A stretch of 64,000 nucleotides of DNA from Gnetum montanum (lineage: Eukaryota; Streptophyta; Gnetopsida; Gnetales; Gnetaceae). Position numbers and translations under genes: made by a program. Shown piece by piece: positions 1 to 11,539 of this stretch (the stretch's first letter is position 1; each line of letters opens with the position of its first letter). The stretch is from NCBI GenBank assembly GCA_015680685.1, contig MNCI01003851.1, positions 502,198-566,197 on the forward strand, read 5' to 3'. The notes under the pieces are model-generated. The model did not search any database, was not told where the DNA came from, and worked only from the letters and a program-made list of their open reading frames with translations.

Positions 1-81
1 CGCCTCTAATTTATAGATATGGCGGCGGGACACGATATCGCGTATGCGATATCACGGCCCAGTGCAAGTCGCATCTCATCA
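1..81 (-). repeat. LTR edge of element G (partial, 3' LTR on minus strand)
   Basis: Read on the minus strand, the sequence begins TGATGAGATGCGACTTGC at 81 and runs out of the window at 1. The TGATGAG start is the one seen in the LTRs of A, C and, with one change, D. A purine tract (GGGAGGG) lies just upstream at 82-90, as expected for a polypurine tract before a 3' LTR. TATAAAT lies about 65 bases in, and an inverted repeat GATATCGC-GTAT-GCGATATC occupies 34-53. Only the first 81 bases are present, so family membership rests on the edge motifs. Confidence 0.5.
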
Positions 82-1149
82 CCCTCCCTAGATGTTCCCT
101 CAAGTATTGAATCCCTAATTACCCTTTGGTGTGATGCTCTCCCTACTATACTATAGGAGCTTACATTATAAATAGGAAAAATTAACAAAATACACATATC
201 AATCTCCATCAAGGGAATCAATAAGGATTAACGTAGTTCTAATGTGGAATTGAATTATATCACACTAGCAATATCCTTCTACCATTAGTTCTAGTTGCGC
301 TTGCAATCTTGATCAATATCACCTTTCCATAGTGAACTCTAGTTTTCTTATCTAATGTATTTGATTTGTATCACAATTGCTATCTCCATTAATTCTCAAT
401 ATGCATAGTAGCATCAATATGGATCGATATCTACAGTCTTAGAAGTTCTAGGTAGTTTTGATCTAATGATATTGATTTACATCGATATTAGCTATGTAGA
501 TTGATAGGGTTGCCTTTAGAACATATCAAAATCCATGATGTCGATCTATATCTTATCAATAGATATCAATTCTAGTGATGTCCTGCAATAAGAAATACTT
601 AATAAATAAGTTTTTTCTTATCTATAGTTATCTCAAAAATTGATGATCTTTGATAAGTTAAAACAATAAACAATAAAAAGTTAAGCCTTTAACAAGTTAA
701 AAATTGGAATAATCGAGAGTTCATCTTCATGCCACTTAGGCATCCCAAGGTATCCTTCTTATTATGCAAAAGAATCCATAGCTATCAACTACATGCAATA
801 GTAATGTGCTTTTACCTAATCAAAGACTTGCTTTTTCATTAGATGGCTATCCATAAGAAGAGTATTTAGAAACAAACAATACCTCAGGGACATCTTGGTG
901 TATTGGTCCCTACTCCTTTGAGGCCTATGTTGTTGAGTGGAAGAAGAAGTGGCTTAGGGTTTTGTACCTTGGGAAAATAAGAAGAGGTTGGTTGTTCCTT
1001 TCCTTATTTGGTATCCCTATTAGTCTTATTACATATTGACATGAATTCCTAGTCATTGCATTAAATGGCTTCTTCTTGAATACATCATTCAAAAAGTGAC
1101 ACTTAGAATAAGCCATCCTTTTCTAAACGTAGTCAATCATAATATCTTC
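82..1149. other. Internal sequence of element G, not resolved
   Basis: AT-rich DNA between the LTR edge and the gag remnant. Positions 400-560 repeat GATAT/ATCGAT words, echoing the inverted-repeat motif of LTR G. No coding region could be supported. Confidence 0.3.
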
Positions 1150-1640
1150 AAAGATGTCTTGTAGTTTTTATTCCTTCAACTGATAGAACAATTTCATTAA
1201 TGTTATAACCATCAAGAAATGAATTTATTAATGGACTCATTTAGAACATGTTTAATTATAATGAAAGACATTATACTTATGCTTTGGGGCACATTACACT
1301 TGAAGCATCCAATGAAGGTTGTAAGTAGTTTCTCTAGCAAGGTAATAGATCTATGAGTTAGGGACCTATATCATTCCAAAGCTTTTTTAAAAAGAGTGTT
1401 TGAAAATCATCTCAGCATAATATGTGGGTAAGGTACCAGAAGCATGCATTCATTTTGGAATGTGATCACATGATTTATCGGGTCTCCCATTTTGTTGTTG
1501 TACTTAGTAAAATTAGGTAGCAAAACTCCCTTAATCATGACTAGAAAAGAAATTTCATAGCTTATGGGATTGGTTAAGACATAATCCAAGGAAATAGGAT
1601 AATTTATTTGCATGCTTCGTCTCTTTGTCATTTTTTTCAT
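1150..1640 (-). pseudogene. gag: Ty3/gypsy gag remnant
   Basis: The minus-strand translation reads like a retrotransposon gag (capsid) core: an N-terminal FTKYNNKMGDP followed by NHVITFQNEC, then a segment with LRxFSNTLFKKALExYRSL and a following SI..LEKLLTTFI. This is the order of the gag pattern F.KY.G..DP..H...F, R.F...L...A..W+..L, SI...+.L...F+. Capsid protein would assemble the virus-like particle that packages element RNA. Several in-frame stops (for example where Trp and Gln are expected) break it. It lies between LTR edge G and a possible LTR at 3.8-5.2 kb; which element owned it is not clear. Confidence 0.5.
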
Positions 1641-2214
1641 TATTTTAAAAACAAAGAATCATGTCATTAAGAAATACTAGTAACTACGGATCCATTCCAA
1701 AGAAGTTAATGATAAATATTAGTATAGCAATCAGTAAACATGTTAAGGAAGAATATACATAAGAAATGGGTCTAGGAGTTGTAAGAGCAAGTATACCTAA
1801 GAATATTATATCTAATGAGTAGATAAGAAAGGAGAATATGATAGTAGCTTGAGGAAAGCTAAATGACTATAGAACAAGATAATAAACTGGAAAAGGCTAG
1901 AAAGAAACTATGATATGATATAGTTGAGAGATAGAATGGGTTGTTTCAAAATTTGAAACAAGGGATTGGAAAATGGAATGATGATTGTTGATATTATTAG
2001 GTGAAAATAGCTAGTATGATGAAATAGAACTTGTGGAAAGATTGAAAGGTCTCATGGTCAGTGGAATAGATGTTATTGTAGTACTTTGAGTACTTGAGAT
2101 GTTGATATTATAAATGTGGTGAAAGAGAGGATTGCTTTTTCCTATCTTTCCTACTATTTTCTCTTTATCTTCATCTATTAGATGGAAGTTAGACTTTGAA
2201 GCAATACTTCCCCT
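1641..2214. other. Unassigned AT-rich sequence
   Basis: No domain, repeat or RNA gene recognised on either strand. Confidence 0.3.
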
Positions 2215-2520
2215 CCTCCTTATGAACTAAGATGTTGATCTAGGATGTTTTTCATCCTAGCTTCTTTGATTTTAAGGTAAATGCACTCATACATCTTTTC
2301 TTGCTCCATGATTAAGTCTAATATCTCCCTTGCTTCTTCATCATCCAATTCAATTGGAATATCTAGATTGAGAAGAAAGAGTGGTAGTTCATTAGTATAC
2401 TAATGTTCTAGCATGAGCTTAAACATGTTAGGTATTAAAATATTCCATAGATCCCATTTTGAAAAAGCTATTTTATAATCTATGATGCTTAATCCTCCTA
2501 AGAATCCTTGAATTCTCCTT
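2215..2520 (-). pseudogene. Possible integrase C-terminal remnant followed by a purine tract
   Basis: Minus-strand translation gives LPLFLLNLDIPIELDDEEAR followed by a basic and acidic helix. This resembles the stretch after the integrase core in Tat-type elements, where a 'P....+L.+ELDEEAR...L..L+...+' helix is common. It ends at a stop followed on the minus strand by GGAGGAGGGGAAG (about 2209-2221), a good polypurine tract candidate. If correct, a 3' LTR should start near 2205 and run left, but no partner LTR was found. Resemblance only; other origins are possible. Confidence 0.25.
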
Positions 2521-3789
2521 AGATGCATTAACTTCTAAATTTTGGATAAGCTCAAATTTTAAAATTATGTTATAGCTAAAAGCAGTAGTAATTTCATAGG
2601 GTTGTTACTTGTGCATTGATTCATCCCTACAAATGTGTTCACACTTGAAATAAAAAGTTAAAGTATTCTATTAAATGAGAATTTTAAAGTCACAAAGAAA
2701 TGATGTTACATCAATTTTTTAACACAACATGTCAATAGAAGTTGACAAAAATAAATAAGGAAACTATGTTCAAGTTCTAGATAAATGTTATGACATTTTT
2801 GTTTTGATATGATACATCAATAACACTCAGAAAAGTGTAAAAGTCAATATAATATAAAAATGTAAGTAGAGAAAAAACCTTAGAAACAATGTATAGTTTC
2901 ATGGAGGTCCACCTAGTTTCATAAAATTGTTGCAATAAGAATCATTATAATCTGAGATTTGACATAATCTAATATGAAACTAAGTTAGACAATCTTGTGA
3001 TCATCAAATGGTCTAGGAAATTAATTTTTCAACTAATTTCCCTCAAATTTAGATGAGACCTATAGATCATTGATAAAATCTAATGATCTAACATAAATAT
3101 TTTTGCTAAATGTTCCTGGATATTAAGTAGAAAGAGAAATGTCATGTGTGGAATAGGTAATAGAAATCAAAGGGAAAATGTATAGAAAACATAGAAAATG
3201 TATATGAACTAGAGAAAAATGAAATAGGATGCTACATAGCATAGAAAGAGCATGCATGTGTGACTGGTAATAGAAACATTTTAAAAAAGATATGCAATAT
3301 GAAACAAATCTATTATATAAATGTTGCAATCTGAAGAGGAAAAACACATAAAAAAATCCAAAGAAGATCTAGAAAATACCAAAAATAGAAACAACTAAAA
3401 TAAATGGATCAAGATTATTAGAAAAAAATTAGAGAATAGGAACTTACTAAAGATGTTCTAGGATGTGTAATAGGGATTAGAGGCATCTGATCATGATCTG
3501 CACCTAATGCAGACCCATCAAGAACAATTATAGATTTAGAAACTAATGAATAGAGGCATCAATCATATTGGTATGTTGACCTGATACAATGTGTTTGTAG
3601 GGAAAGATCAAAGAAATCAGAGGATTTAATATTTCTAGAAAGAGAGAGTGTGGTCATCCTCCAAAGAGATAATTCTTTTGGAAAGGATTTCAAAATCACT
3701 AATTACAAAGAATGCTAACTGTTGGCGACTATTTGGGACATGACCACTAACAAGTGTCCTCGAACAGGATTTAGGTGCCTACTGGTCTC
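2521..3789. other. Unassigned AT-rich sequence
   Basis: No domain recognised. A plus-strand stretch TTGGCGACTATTTGGGACA at about 3722 resembles the PBS used by Ogre elements (TGGCGAC... type), but no LTR end could be placed beside it. Confidence 0.25.
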
Positions 3790-5160
3790 TGGCAACACCA
3801 AGGCCCAGATACCTCCAAAAAAACTCAGTAGTTAATGTGAGTATGTGTGTGTGCTGTTGCGGCATGCAGTTGTGAAATATGAAACGATTGCATTGTGTGT
3901 AAACTACAAATGACTTATTTTGTTCAATTACCTAGTCTACGCAGCCAACTTTGCCAAGTACTGTGAGTTGTTGAGAGTTCCTATTTTGTTCAATTGCCTA
4001 GTCTATGCAGTCCTTATAATACCTACTTGTAACAAAAAAAATTTTGCAAAAAAATTTAAGCACAACTTTGTGAATCTACTTCTAATTTTCCCTAGAGAAA
4101 GAAATAGTTCCATAAGAAAACTAGAAATAGAGCAAGATTCAATGGACCTAGACAGAAAAGAAAAGTAGATTTGTGTAAACCTCAAATATTTAAACAAGGT
4201 AAAATGACACAAGTAAACACTTTGCAATAAAGCTATCCCAAATTCAATATCTACGAATTGTTCAAACTTCCAAGGCTCAAATAAGCAATTTCTTCAAGAC
4301 AATCCTACTATGCTACCAAAAATTGCTGCGTAAACTACCATGTACGAGACTTCATTTTAGCTAGATAATGGATGTCAACAATTGCATTCAACAAAATCTT
4401 CAAAAGACTCAAGAATTTCTGATTGAAATACCACAAAGATTCACTTTAAAGATAAAAAGAAGCTATTCTAGTCCCATCAAAATACCAAAGATTTTCTGAA
4501 CCCTCTAGACTATTGAATCGTTCAATGGAATAACTACAAGCAAAGGCTCTCTTACAACGATCTCAATAGCAGTTCCTATACATTGCACAATAACAAAATT
4601 TACTACTAAAATGCTCTTAAGGCTTTTAAACACAAGCGTTTCTATGGCAAAATTTTAATAGAAATTTCATATCGGGCAACAAGAACGATAAGAGCAATCT
4701 AAAAATCCCGAAATTACTTACCAAGGATGATACTATCTAAACCACTAGCTAAACAATTTAAACAAAATAAAAATAAAACATAACTCACAGGACCATGACA
4801 AAGAGGCTGAAATCCTTTATTTAGCAAGCCATCAAGCAATCATTCACAATTTCTTCTTCCAAGCTCTTCCCAGAATCCAAAGTGTGTCTCCAAGTGAGAG
4901 CCTAAGTGCTAGCTAGTAGCCTTCCAAAGTGTAGTATCAATGTCTTCTTCAAAGTATGATGTCTTGACCCCCCTTCCTCCTTATCCCTCAAGCCTTTTTA
5001 TAAGGTTCATAAGGTAGTTACATTCCAAAATATCCTAGCTAACTTTTCTCCCGAGTAAGGAGGTTACAACCTACCCATCTAGTTAGGAGGAAGTTATGTA
5101 GTTAGGAAGTTAGGAAGTTATACATAAAGTTAGGAGGAATTTATGCTAACATTAATATTT
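3790..5160 (-). repeat. Possible LTR or promoter segment on the minus strand (H)
   Basis: On the minus strand this stretch has a TATA box (TTATAAAAAGG near 4993-5003), an AATAAA signal near 4818, and at its downstream edge near 3790-3810 a PBS-like TTGGTGTTGCCAGAGACC. That order (promoter, poly(A) signal, PBS) is what an LTR shows. The upstream part carries short repeats of AGTTAGGAGGAAG (5035-5150), and 3917-4011 holds two copies of a TTTTGTTCAATTxCCTAG block 66 bases apart. No partner LTR is visible, so it may be a solo LTR or a host promoter. Confidence 0.3.
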
Positions 5161-5289
5161 GTAAATATTATAAATTATAAATATTTTATGTAATGTGATA
5201 TTACAAATGTTTTACAAATATTTTAACATTAATATTACAAATATTTTATGAGTAGTAACTTATATATATAATAATGTTTGAAAATTAAT
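5161..5289. other. Low-complexity AT tract
   Basis: Repeats of AATATTTTATG and AAATATT words; no other feature seen. Confidence 0.6.
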
Positions 5290-6520
5290 GTTTTAAGACT
5301 TGGAATAATTACAGGTAAGTCTTCAGCCTGTCACTTGGAATAATTAAATTATTGGTAAGTTTCAATGTAACTCCAGCATCAGTTGAAATATTTCTTACTC
5401 TACGGATTCGGTTATACACTTGCCTTAGTGTGCCTTCGTGTCTTTGTTTTCGCGTTCTATGGATTGGTATGCGATATCGAATGCTTCAGCATCGGGCATG
5501 GTTGTTGTTTTAGATTACAGGTTCCAGGGTCGAATGACATTTGTGATTACCATTTTTCACCACTTGAAATTTTGAAATCAGGTCCTGGTTACGATGTTGT
5601 TTCTGTTTTCAATCTTGTTGCAGAAATTACCCTATTTCTGTATTCTCCAAGGGTGCACAACCATGAAATTCGTCGAATTGTTTGAAAATAGTGCTGAGGC
5701 TAGTAGGGTTTGGTGATGTGTAGAACAGCGACGTAGAAACAGATAGGATTTGGTGGTGAAATCACTCCTCAGCTACCGACGCGGACTATCATGTAGAACA
5801 AGAGCTCGCTATTGTCACGGCAGTGCTGGAGAAGAGGGTGATTTGAAGATGAACATGGGGTTTGAACAAAACGTGATTCTGTTTCTGCATATGGATGAGG
5901 GTTTCATTTTTTTCTTTGCTACTACATCCAGGGCAAAGGGGTTTTGTCCCTCAGGGACTTGGCCATGCCCATGGCAATGGCGGTTGTGTTTTTTTTTTTT
6001 GGAGCCCGCCTGTGCTGTGATAAGCACCGCGCGGTTGGCGATTCTTCACTTCTGTTGCTTTGGTGAAAATGTGATTTGAGGAAAGAACATGCATTCTTCT
6101 GGACTATTTTTCCATTAGTTGCAACAAGAGATACTTGGGCTGTGTTTGAATGTTTATTGTGGAATTTCTAACCACAGAAAATGAAGGCGAAACAGAACAA
6201 TACGTAGTCTGCAACTTCATCAAGGGCCGTTAAATACGGGAGTTAAATTGAAAAAATAAGAAAAATTAATCAGAGAAAATGACAATGAATTCATTGATCT
6301 ATTCTCCATCCTCTCTTCTACATCCTCTGTCACTTTGTGCGGGGCACAATCTTAGCCGCAGCAATTTCATTCATTTTTTCCTTGAAATACCTTGCCAATG
6401 GGTACAGTGGCTGGAACTGCTCTTTACTGTAAAAACGTCCATTGAAATCTTACAATGGTGACTTCCATAAGGTTTATTTTAATTTCTTATTGATGTATCC
6501 ATGAATGGGGTCAGCTCTGT
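5290..6520. other. CpG-retaining segment of unknown origin
   Basis: This stretch is visibly richer in G+C and keeps many CpG sites (clusters at 5403-5490, 5650-5675, 5725-5825 and 6000-6050), unlike the CpG-poor repeats around it. It opens with two copies of CTTGGAATAATTA..GGTAAGT about 33 bases apart, and has a splice-acceptor-like TTTCAATCTTGTTGCAG near 5608-5624. Open stretches of 60-109 codons occur on the plus strand, but none gave a recognisable product. It could be low-copy host DNA, a gene edge, or a younger insertion. Confidence 0.35.
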
Positions 6521-7721
6521 TTAATCGATAAATCTTTTCAATTTCCTTTCAATCTTCCCCTCACATAGGAGCATGATAAATTTTCCTTTCCTTGGTATCA
6601 TCATTTGAAAGTTGAAACACTATATCTTCACCCAAAGAATTTCCATATGAAACCTTTGGCAATAAAATATCAATAGGACACAACCATCATATATTTTTTT
6701 ATTTGAATATCTTCTATGTCTCATTCATATTTTATCACCTTTGTTGTTCCATGAAATGGCTAAATGTGCCAACACTAACTACACCGAGTAGAAAAAAAAG
6801 AGAGCTAAAGAGTGAAGAAAAAGTGTTAGCTAAAAGCATGATCTAAAAGTTCCAAAATCCAACTACATTACTAACCCCTTTCTATTTAGGAATATCCTAC
6901 TATTTATATTAAAAATGCCTCATAGATTGTGTTAGAACAATGCATTAGGACACATAGAATATTACAAAAGATTCTAGAAGCTTTTGGGTAGGAGAATCAA
7001 CATGCAGATAAATTGATGTGAAAACTTGCATCGAATGCTATATATAGGATTGAAAATATATGTCAAATAGCTAGTGTACTACAAGAGAAAAATTTCACTT
7101 TGAATTTCAAAACTAGAATTAATGCTAGACATTAAATGCTTGAATTAGAATTAACACTAGAGCTAATGCTAGATGTCCAAACTAGAACTCAAAAATAAAG
7201 AGCAAAAACATCATTTCTAGAAAGCTAAAAATAAAGATCCAAAAACTATGTGGAAAATGATGCAAGATGTCAAATCTGGACTATTGAAGATGACCTTAAT
7301 GTTGAAAAGCTATAGAATGCACAGAAGACTCTAACTTATGTAGCAAAAGCCAAAGTGGGTATGACAATATGTTATACATAAAACATGTATAAGTTATGCT
7401 TTTTTTTACTATCATTTCCATCATTTTTCCTTATTAGCTACAATGGATTTTGTTTTATGTTTTATGTTCTTAAAAAAATCATTTTTTACCCTTTTCTTTC
7501 TTCATTTTGAAGCTAAATTAAGCTATGTTTCCTTCATTCTAAGCCTATTTCTTCCTCTTTTAAATATATATCAAGCTCATGTACCATGCTACATGTAATT
7601 CTTTTTCTTATAAATAGATTATGATCTTTAGTACATCTCATTTTGGTTCATGGAAGCTTTCTGGTATGTTGGTTTGATAAAGTAAAAATATATTTTTGGC
7701 ATTTTGGGTAGGAAAGAAATT
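6521..7721. other. Unassigned AT-rich sequence left of element C
   Basis: No coding region or repeat recognised. It ends with AAATT immediately before the outer edge of element C's left LTR; no matching duplication was found at C's other end. Confidence 0.3.
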
Positions 7722-8537
7722 TGATGAGCATTAGGTATCCCCTACATCCAACCATACAAACCACAAGTGTTCACGTGTAATCTAGTCAAATTCTGTGAAT
7801 GGCACTAGTGTGGTATCTAGATTATTAAGCATTAATCACAAGTTGTTGTCTTCTCACTTGAACTAGTGGTAGCTTTTTCACATATAGTTTAGTCTAGAGT
7901 GAGGCATATGATTACTGTTGTTATGAAGGCCTTAAAATGAATTAATCAATAACATAGAAATTAGTTATTTAATCTAAATATTAATAAAATTAAATTCTAA
8001 ACTACCCTAAGGATGGTGAGTGTTCATTCCTAGCTTGTTGTACATATCCTAAACTTACATATCCACTACTTTGATTGCCAAGTATAGTGCTACTTGGTGA
8101 ATTAAGCAATAATGCTTCTAGGATTACCAAGAAAATATGTGTTTCCACTTAAAACAAGTCGCACTCATTCTACTAATTAATTCGCATGTACAAAATTGTA
8201 AATATTAACTAAGTATATAGAAAGTAAATTGCATTGAAACTAAATCTATTCTAAGTCAAAGTGCTGTAATAAATATGAATCAATCTTAATCTTATTCTTG
8301 TTCATGAAACATGTTTAAGTACAATGCCACTTGAATAAGATGTACAGTTGACTCAAACTAATACTATGGGCACTTAATAACTATTTGGTAAGATTACAGA
8401 AACAAACTACAAGAATTCAACTACATTAGTAATCAAATCATGTCAAATACATGGTGGGTGTTCACATATATATAGGTAAATACATGGATTATGTCAATGA
8501 GGATGTGTTAATGCATTTGGCTATGTCAACAAGGATG
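7722..8537 (-). repeat. Element C 3' LTR, outer part
   Basis: Aligns in the same orientation with 49113-49910: both share the block around CTAGATTATTAAGCATT and the block around CTAGAGTGAGG. The plus-strand edge begins TGATGAGCATTAGG. The LTR breaks off at GGATG (8533-8537), where element B inserted, and resumes at 44250. Confidence 0.9.
8533..8537. other. Target-site duplication of element B, left copy
   Basis: GGATG directly precedes B's first LTR base and is repeated exactly at 44245-44249 after its last. Both copies fall inside the LTR of C, which proves the order of insertion. Confidence 0.9.
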
Positions 8538-10084
8538 TGCAACTCCACAAAAATTTTCCTATTATAACTAATCTTTATCATGTAGCTTTCACTCCATGAA
8601 ACCTTAGGCAAAACTTCATTCTAAATGTGAAAACTATAATCCACAATGGATAATTTCGCATACTTTACACTTTTGGGACTGAAAAATACCTCATAAGTGG
8701 TCAAAACCTCATTCCACAAGTAGAAAAAGTCACATAGTGTCTATATTTGGGCTTGGGGGGTTAAAAATGCCTTTTGGAATGTCAAAAATGGTAATTTAAT
8801 GGGTTTTATTAGGGCAGGGGGGGTGTATATATGTTTTATGCTAGAAACACATGCAAGGGGTTAAATGTCACCTACCCCTAATGTGAAAGGATGGAGGTTT
8901 TGGAAACATTCTTCCTTCAACATGGAGACTATAGGCATAGCCTAGAAACGTTCCCCACTTAGCATGGAAGTTTCCCCCTAGTGTAGAGTCTTCACATCCA
9001 GCATTGAAAATTACATCCACTTGCGTGGAAGTCAAAAAAGCCAAAATTCATGAATTCATGCACTTCAGTGTTGACCAACCACTTTAGCAACCATGGTGGA
9101 GATCTCAGCATGAAAGATTCCTCTCCAAAGTGGAAGGTGTACCCTAGTTACTATTTATACTAAATGGAATGTCCATTGGTGGAAGCACTTACTATGTATA
9201 GTAACCCCCCAAATTTGGGCATCCACCTCACTTGAATTTGATAGCTAATTTGCAGCCAAATCATAGATATTTTGTAACCCCATTCATGGCCCAAAACCTA
9301 TAAAAATAAACTTCAAACACCATTTACAAATCTCACAATCTAGAGAAAATTCAACACTTCATAGGATTCAGTAATTTTTATACAAGAAAATATTTTTAGT
9401 TCAACACTTAAAAATAAAACTTTCTATGATTTCACACTAGGACATTCTCAAGAATTCAAGCGTTCTTGCAATCTTCCATGTTTGCATTCTCTTGAACCCC
9501 ATGGTGGAAGCATTATATCCTTGAGACTTATGGATTTTTCATATCAACGTTGCATTTATAAGATTTCCAACCCCCATCATAGAGCACTTCAGCTACCATA
9601 TTTTCACTTTTCTCACCCCTACACCATAGCCAACATTACAAATCTAAGATTGCAACATAAGAGGTTTCATAGCATTGGGTGTGATAGGACATCCATATTA
9701 TGGATTTGACTGCATCAACTTCAACGAACCCTAAGCCCCCATGCAAGTGAACCCTCTTGTTGCTTATTCAAGCATCATTTGTAGAAAATTCTGTAACTTA
9801 TTATTTGTTTTTTCTCAATAAATTTTTAACTTTTGGATTTTGTGTGCAAGAAATATCTCTCTATTTTTTATGCATTATTCAAATCTGTTATTAGTTTTTT
9901 TGCATTTCGTTTTGTTACACTATTTTTTCAAACCCTCAGAGTTCCTAGTTGATCTACCAAATTGACCAGGATGCCATAAATCCCATTTTTCCATACAGGG
10001 CCCAAGGATTCATGGGTTTAGGGACTATTGTGCACCAAATCTCCATTCAATATTTTCTAGCAATCAAATTTTTTCGTCATAATA
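8538..10084 (+). repeat. Element B 5' LTR
   Basis: Starts TGCAACTCCACAAAA, matching TGAAACACCACAAAA at 42717, and ends CATAATA, matching GTAATA at 44244. The terminal CA usual for LTRs reads TA in both copies. It contains a run of short repeats around AGCATGGAAG and CCCCTAGTGTAGAG at 8915-9130. No promoter was assigned with confidence. Confidence 0.9.
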
Positions 10085-10092
10085 ATTTTGCT

Positions 10093-10111
10093 TGGTGCTA
10101 GAAGGAGGGCC
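10093..10111 (+). promoter_or_regulatory. Primer-binding site of element B
   Basis: TGGTGCTAGAAGGAGGGCC lies 8 bases after the LTR. It matches, with one C-to-T change, the complement of what I recall as the 3' end of plant tRNA-Asn, including the CCA. tRNA-Asn priming is reported for Tat elements. The tRNA assignment is from memory. Confidence 0.65.
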
Positions 10112-10221
10112 TCCATCCAAATTCTATGACTAAATCTATTCTTCTCCATTGCCAACATTGCCATTTGCAATATTTTCTTTAATTTCTTGTAGCCAAGACT
10201 TTGAAGAACCAACATTGATCT

Positions 10222-11260
10222 TCCTCACCTATGACTAAAATTGTAGCATGAAAGTTGCAAGTGGTTGGGTGATGGCTTTTCATAGCAACTACTATGAATT
10301 GTTTTAACTTGAAAGCTATTATTGAAAACTTTCCTCCTTTTTCCTTTTGGTTCCAAATTTTCTAGCTTCCAAAGTGGATGGTGTAATGCTTCCAAAAATT
10401 ACCAAACGTTCAAAATTTATCTTTCCCCCATTTTTTTAAGTAAAGAAAATTGGCAACCTACCAAATCTAATTTCTCAATGGAAAATACCAGCTTTCCAAT
10501 TTGATTTTTCAGAATTTTCCACTCGTCAACGTTAGGTTAGAGGGTATGAGATTTCCATTATCTCACTGTCCTTCTTTCCCCTTACCATACCCAAGGTAGA
10601 AGCAATTGGGAAGGCCAAATGAAAATGGCTTAAGACCAACTCTTCCCAAAGCCAAAATTGCAAGCTGAAAGCATTTTCCCATATGTTTATAGTCAAAACC
10701 TTCAATAGATCAATGCTACTCTTTCCCTCCTTGTAACCAAAACTATAGCATGGAAGTTGCAGGTGGTTGGGTGATGCTTTTTGCAACACTTGCGGTGAAA
10801 TTTTTTCTCCAAAGCTAGCATTGATATCCTTTTTCTGTTATTCCTTTTTCTAAAACTTTTTGTAGTTTCCAAAGTGGGTGATGCAACCCTTTCAAAAATT
10901 ATCAAACATTCAAAAGTTATATTCCCCCCAAATTTTCAAAATTGAGAAACTTAGCAACCTATCAAAACCAAGTTCTTAGTGGGAAATACCAACATTCCAC
11001 TTTGATTTTTCAAGTTTTCTCCCCTTTTCCCAATGTTAAGCTACAAGATGTAATGTTTTCACTATCTCATCATCTTTTTTCCCCCTACCATAGCCAACAT
11101 AGAGGTAGTTGGGAGGCCAACTTGGATAATGCTTGTTACCAACCTTTTCAACTTTCTGTTTTTGGTAAAGGGATAAATTTCTCTTACCCCCCACTTACTA
11201 ATTATAGTATGTACTTTGTTTTCAGCCATTTTTATTTCCTTTGAATTTTTTTGAATTCCA
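10222..11260 (+). repeat. Two tandem copies of a ~502-base unit in the leader of element B
   Basis: The block with TAGCATGAAAGTTGCAAG at 10243 recurs at 10745 as TAGCATGGAAGTTGCAGG, and the following landmarks (GGTTGGGTGATG, TTCCAAAGTGG, ACATTCAA/ACGTTCAA, GGGAGGCCAA) recur in the same order with the same spacing. The copies are diverged. No reading frame is shared between them, so this looks like untranslated leader. Confidence 0.8.
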
Positions 11261-11539
11261 TTCACTAAAATTTACTTCTATTTTATTATTTATAGCCTTT
11301 GTTTAAGTCATTCTCAATACCATAATGATGTCTTTCTAGCAATCTACCAAGTTGTCCCTCAACTTCACTAGTGAAGGTCCTTGCCAACATGCCATGTGGG
11401 TATATGACCCAAAAGATCCTATTTCCATTGAATATAGGCAATCTTTAAAAGTTAGAGGAAAAAGTATTAATTTTTCAATCATAAATGAAGACCGATATAA
11501 CTTCATTTATGCCAAAATATAGGCTAGCATGATAATTTC

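Noticed and set aside
3722-3740. Ogre-type PBS on the plus strand
   Set aside because: Similarity is partial, and no LTR end or downstream gag of such an element is present.
5750-6079. 109-codon plus-strand open stretch
   Set aside because: No recognisable domain, low-complexity Phe runs, and overlapped by an antisense open stretch of similar quality.
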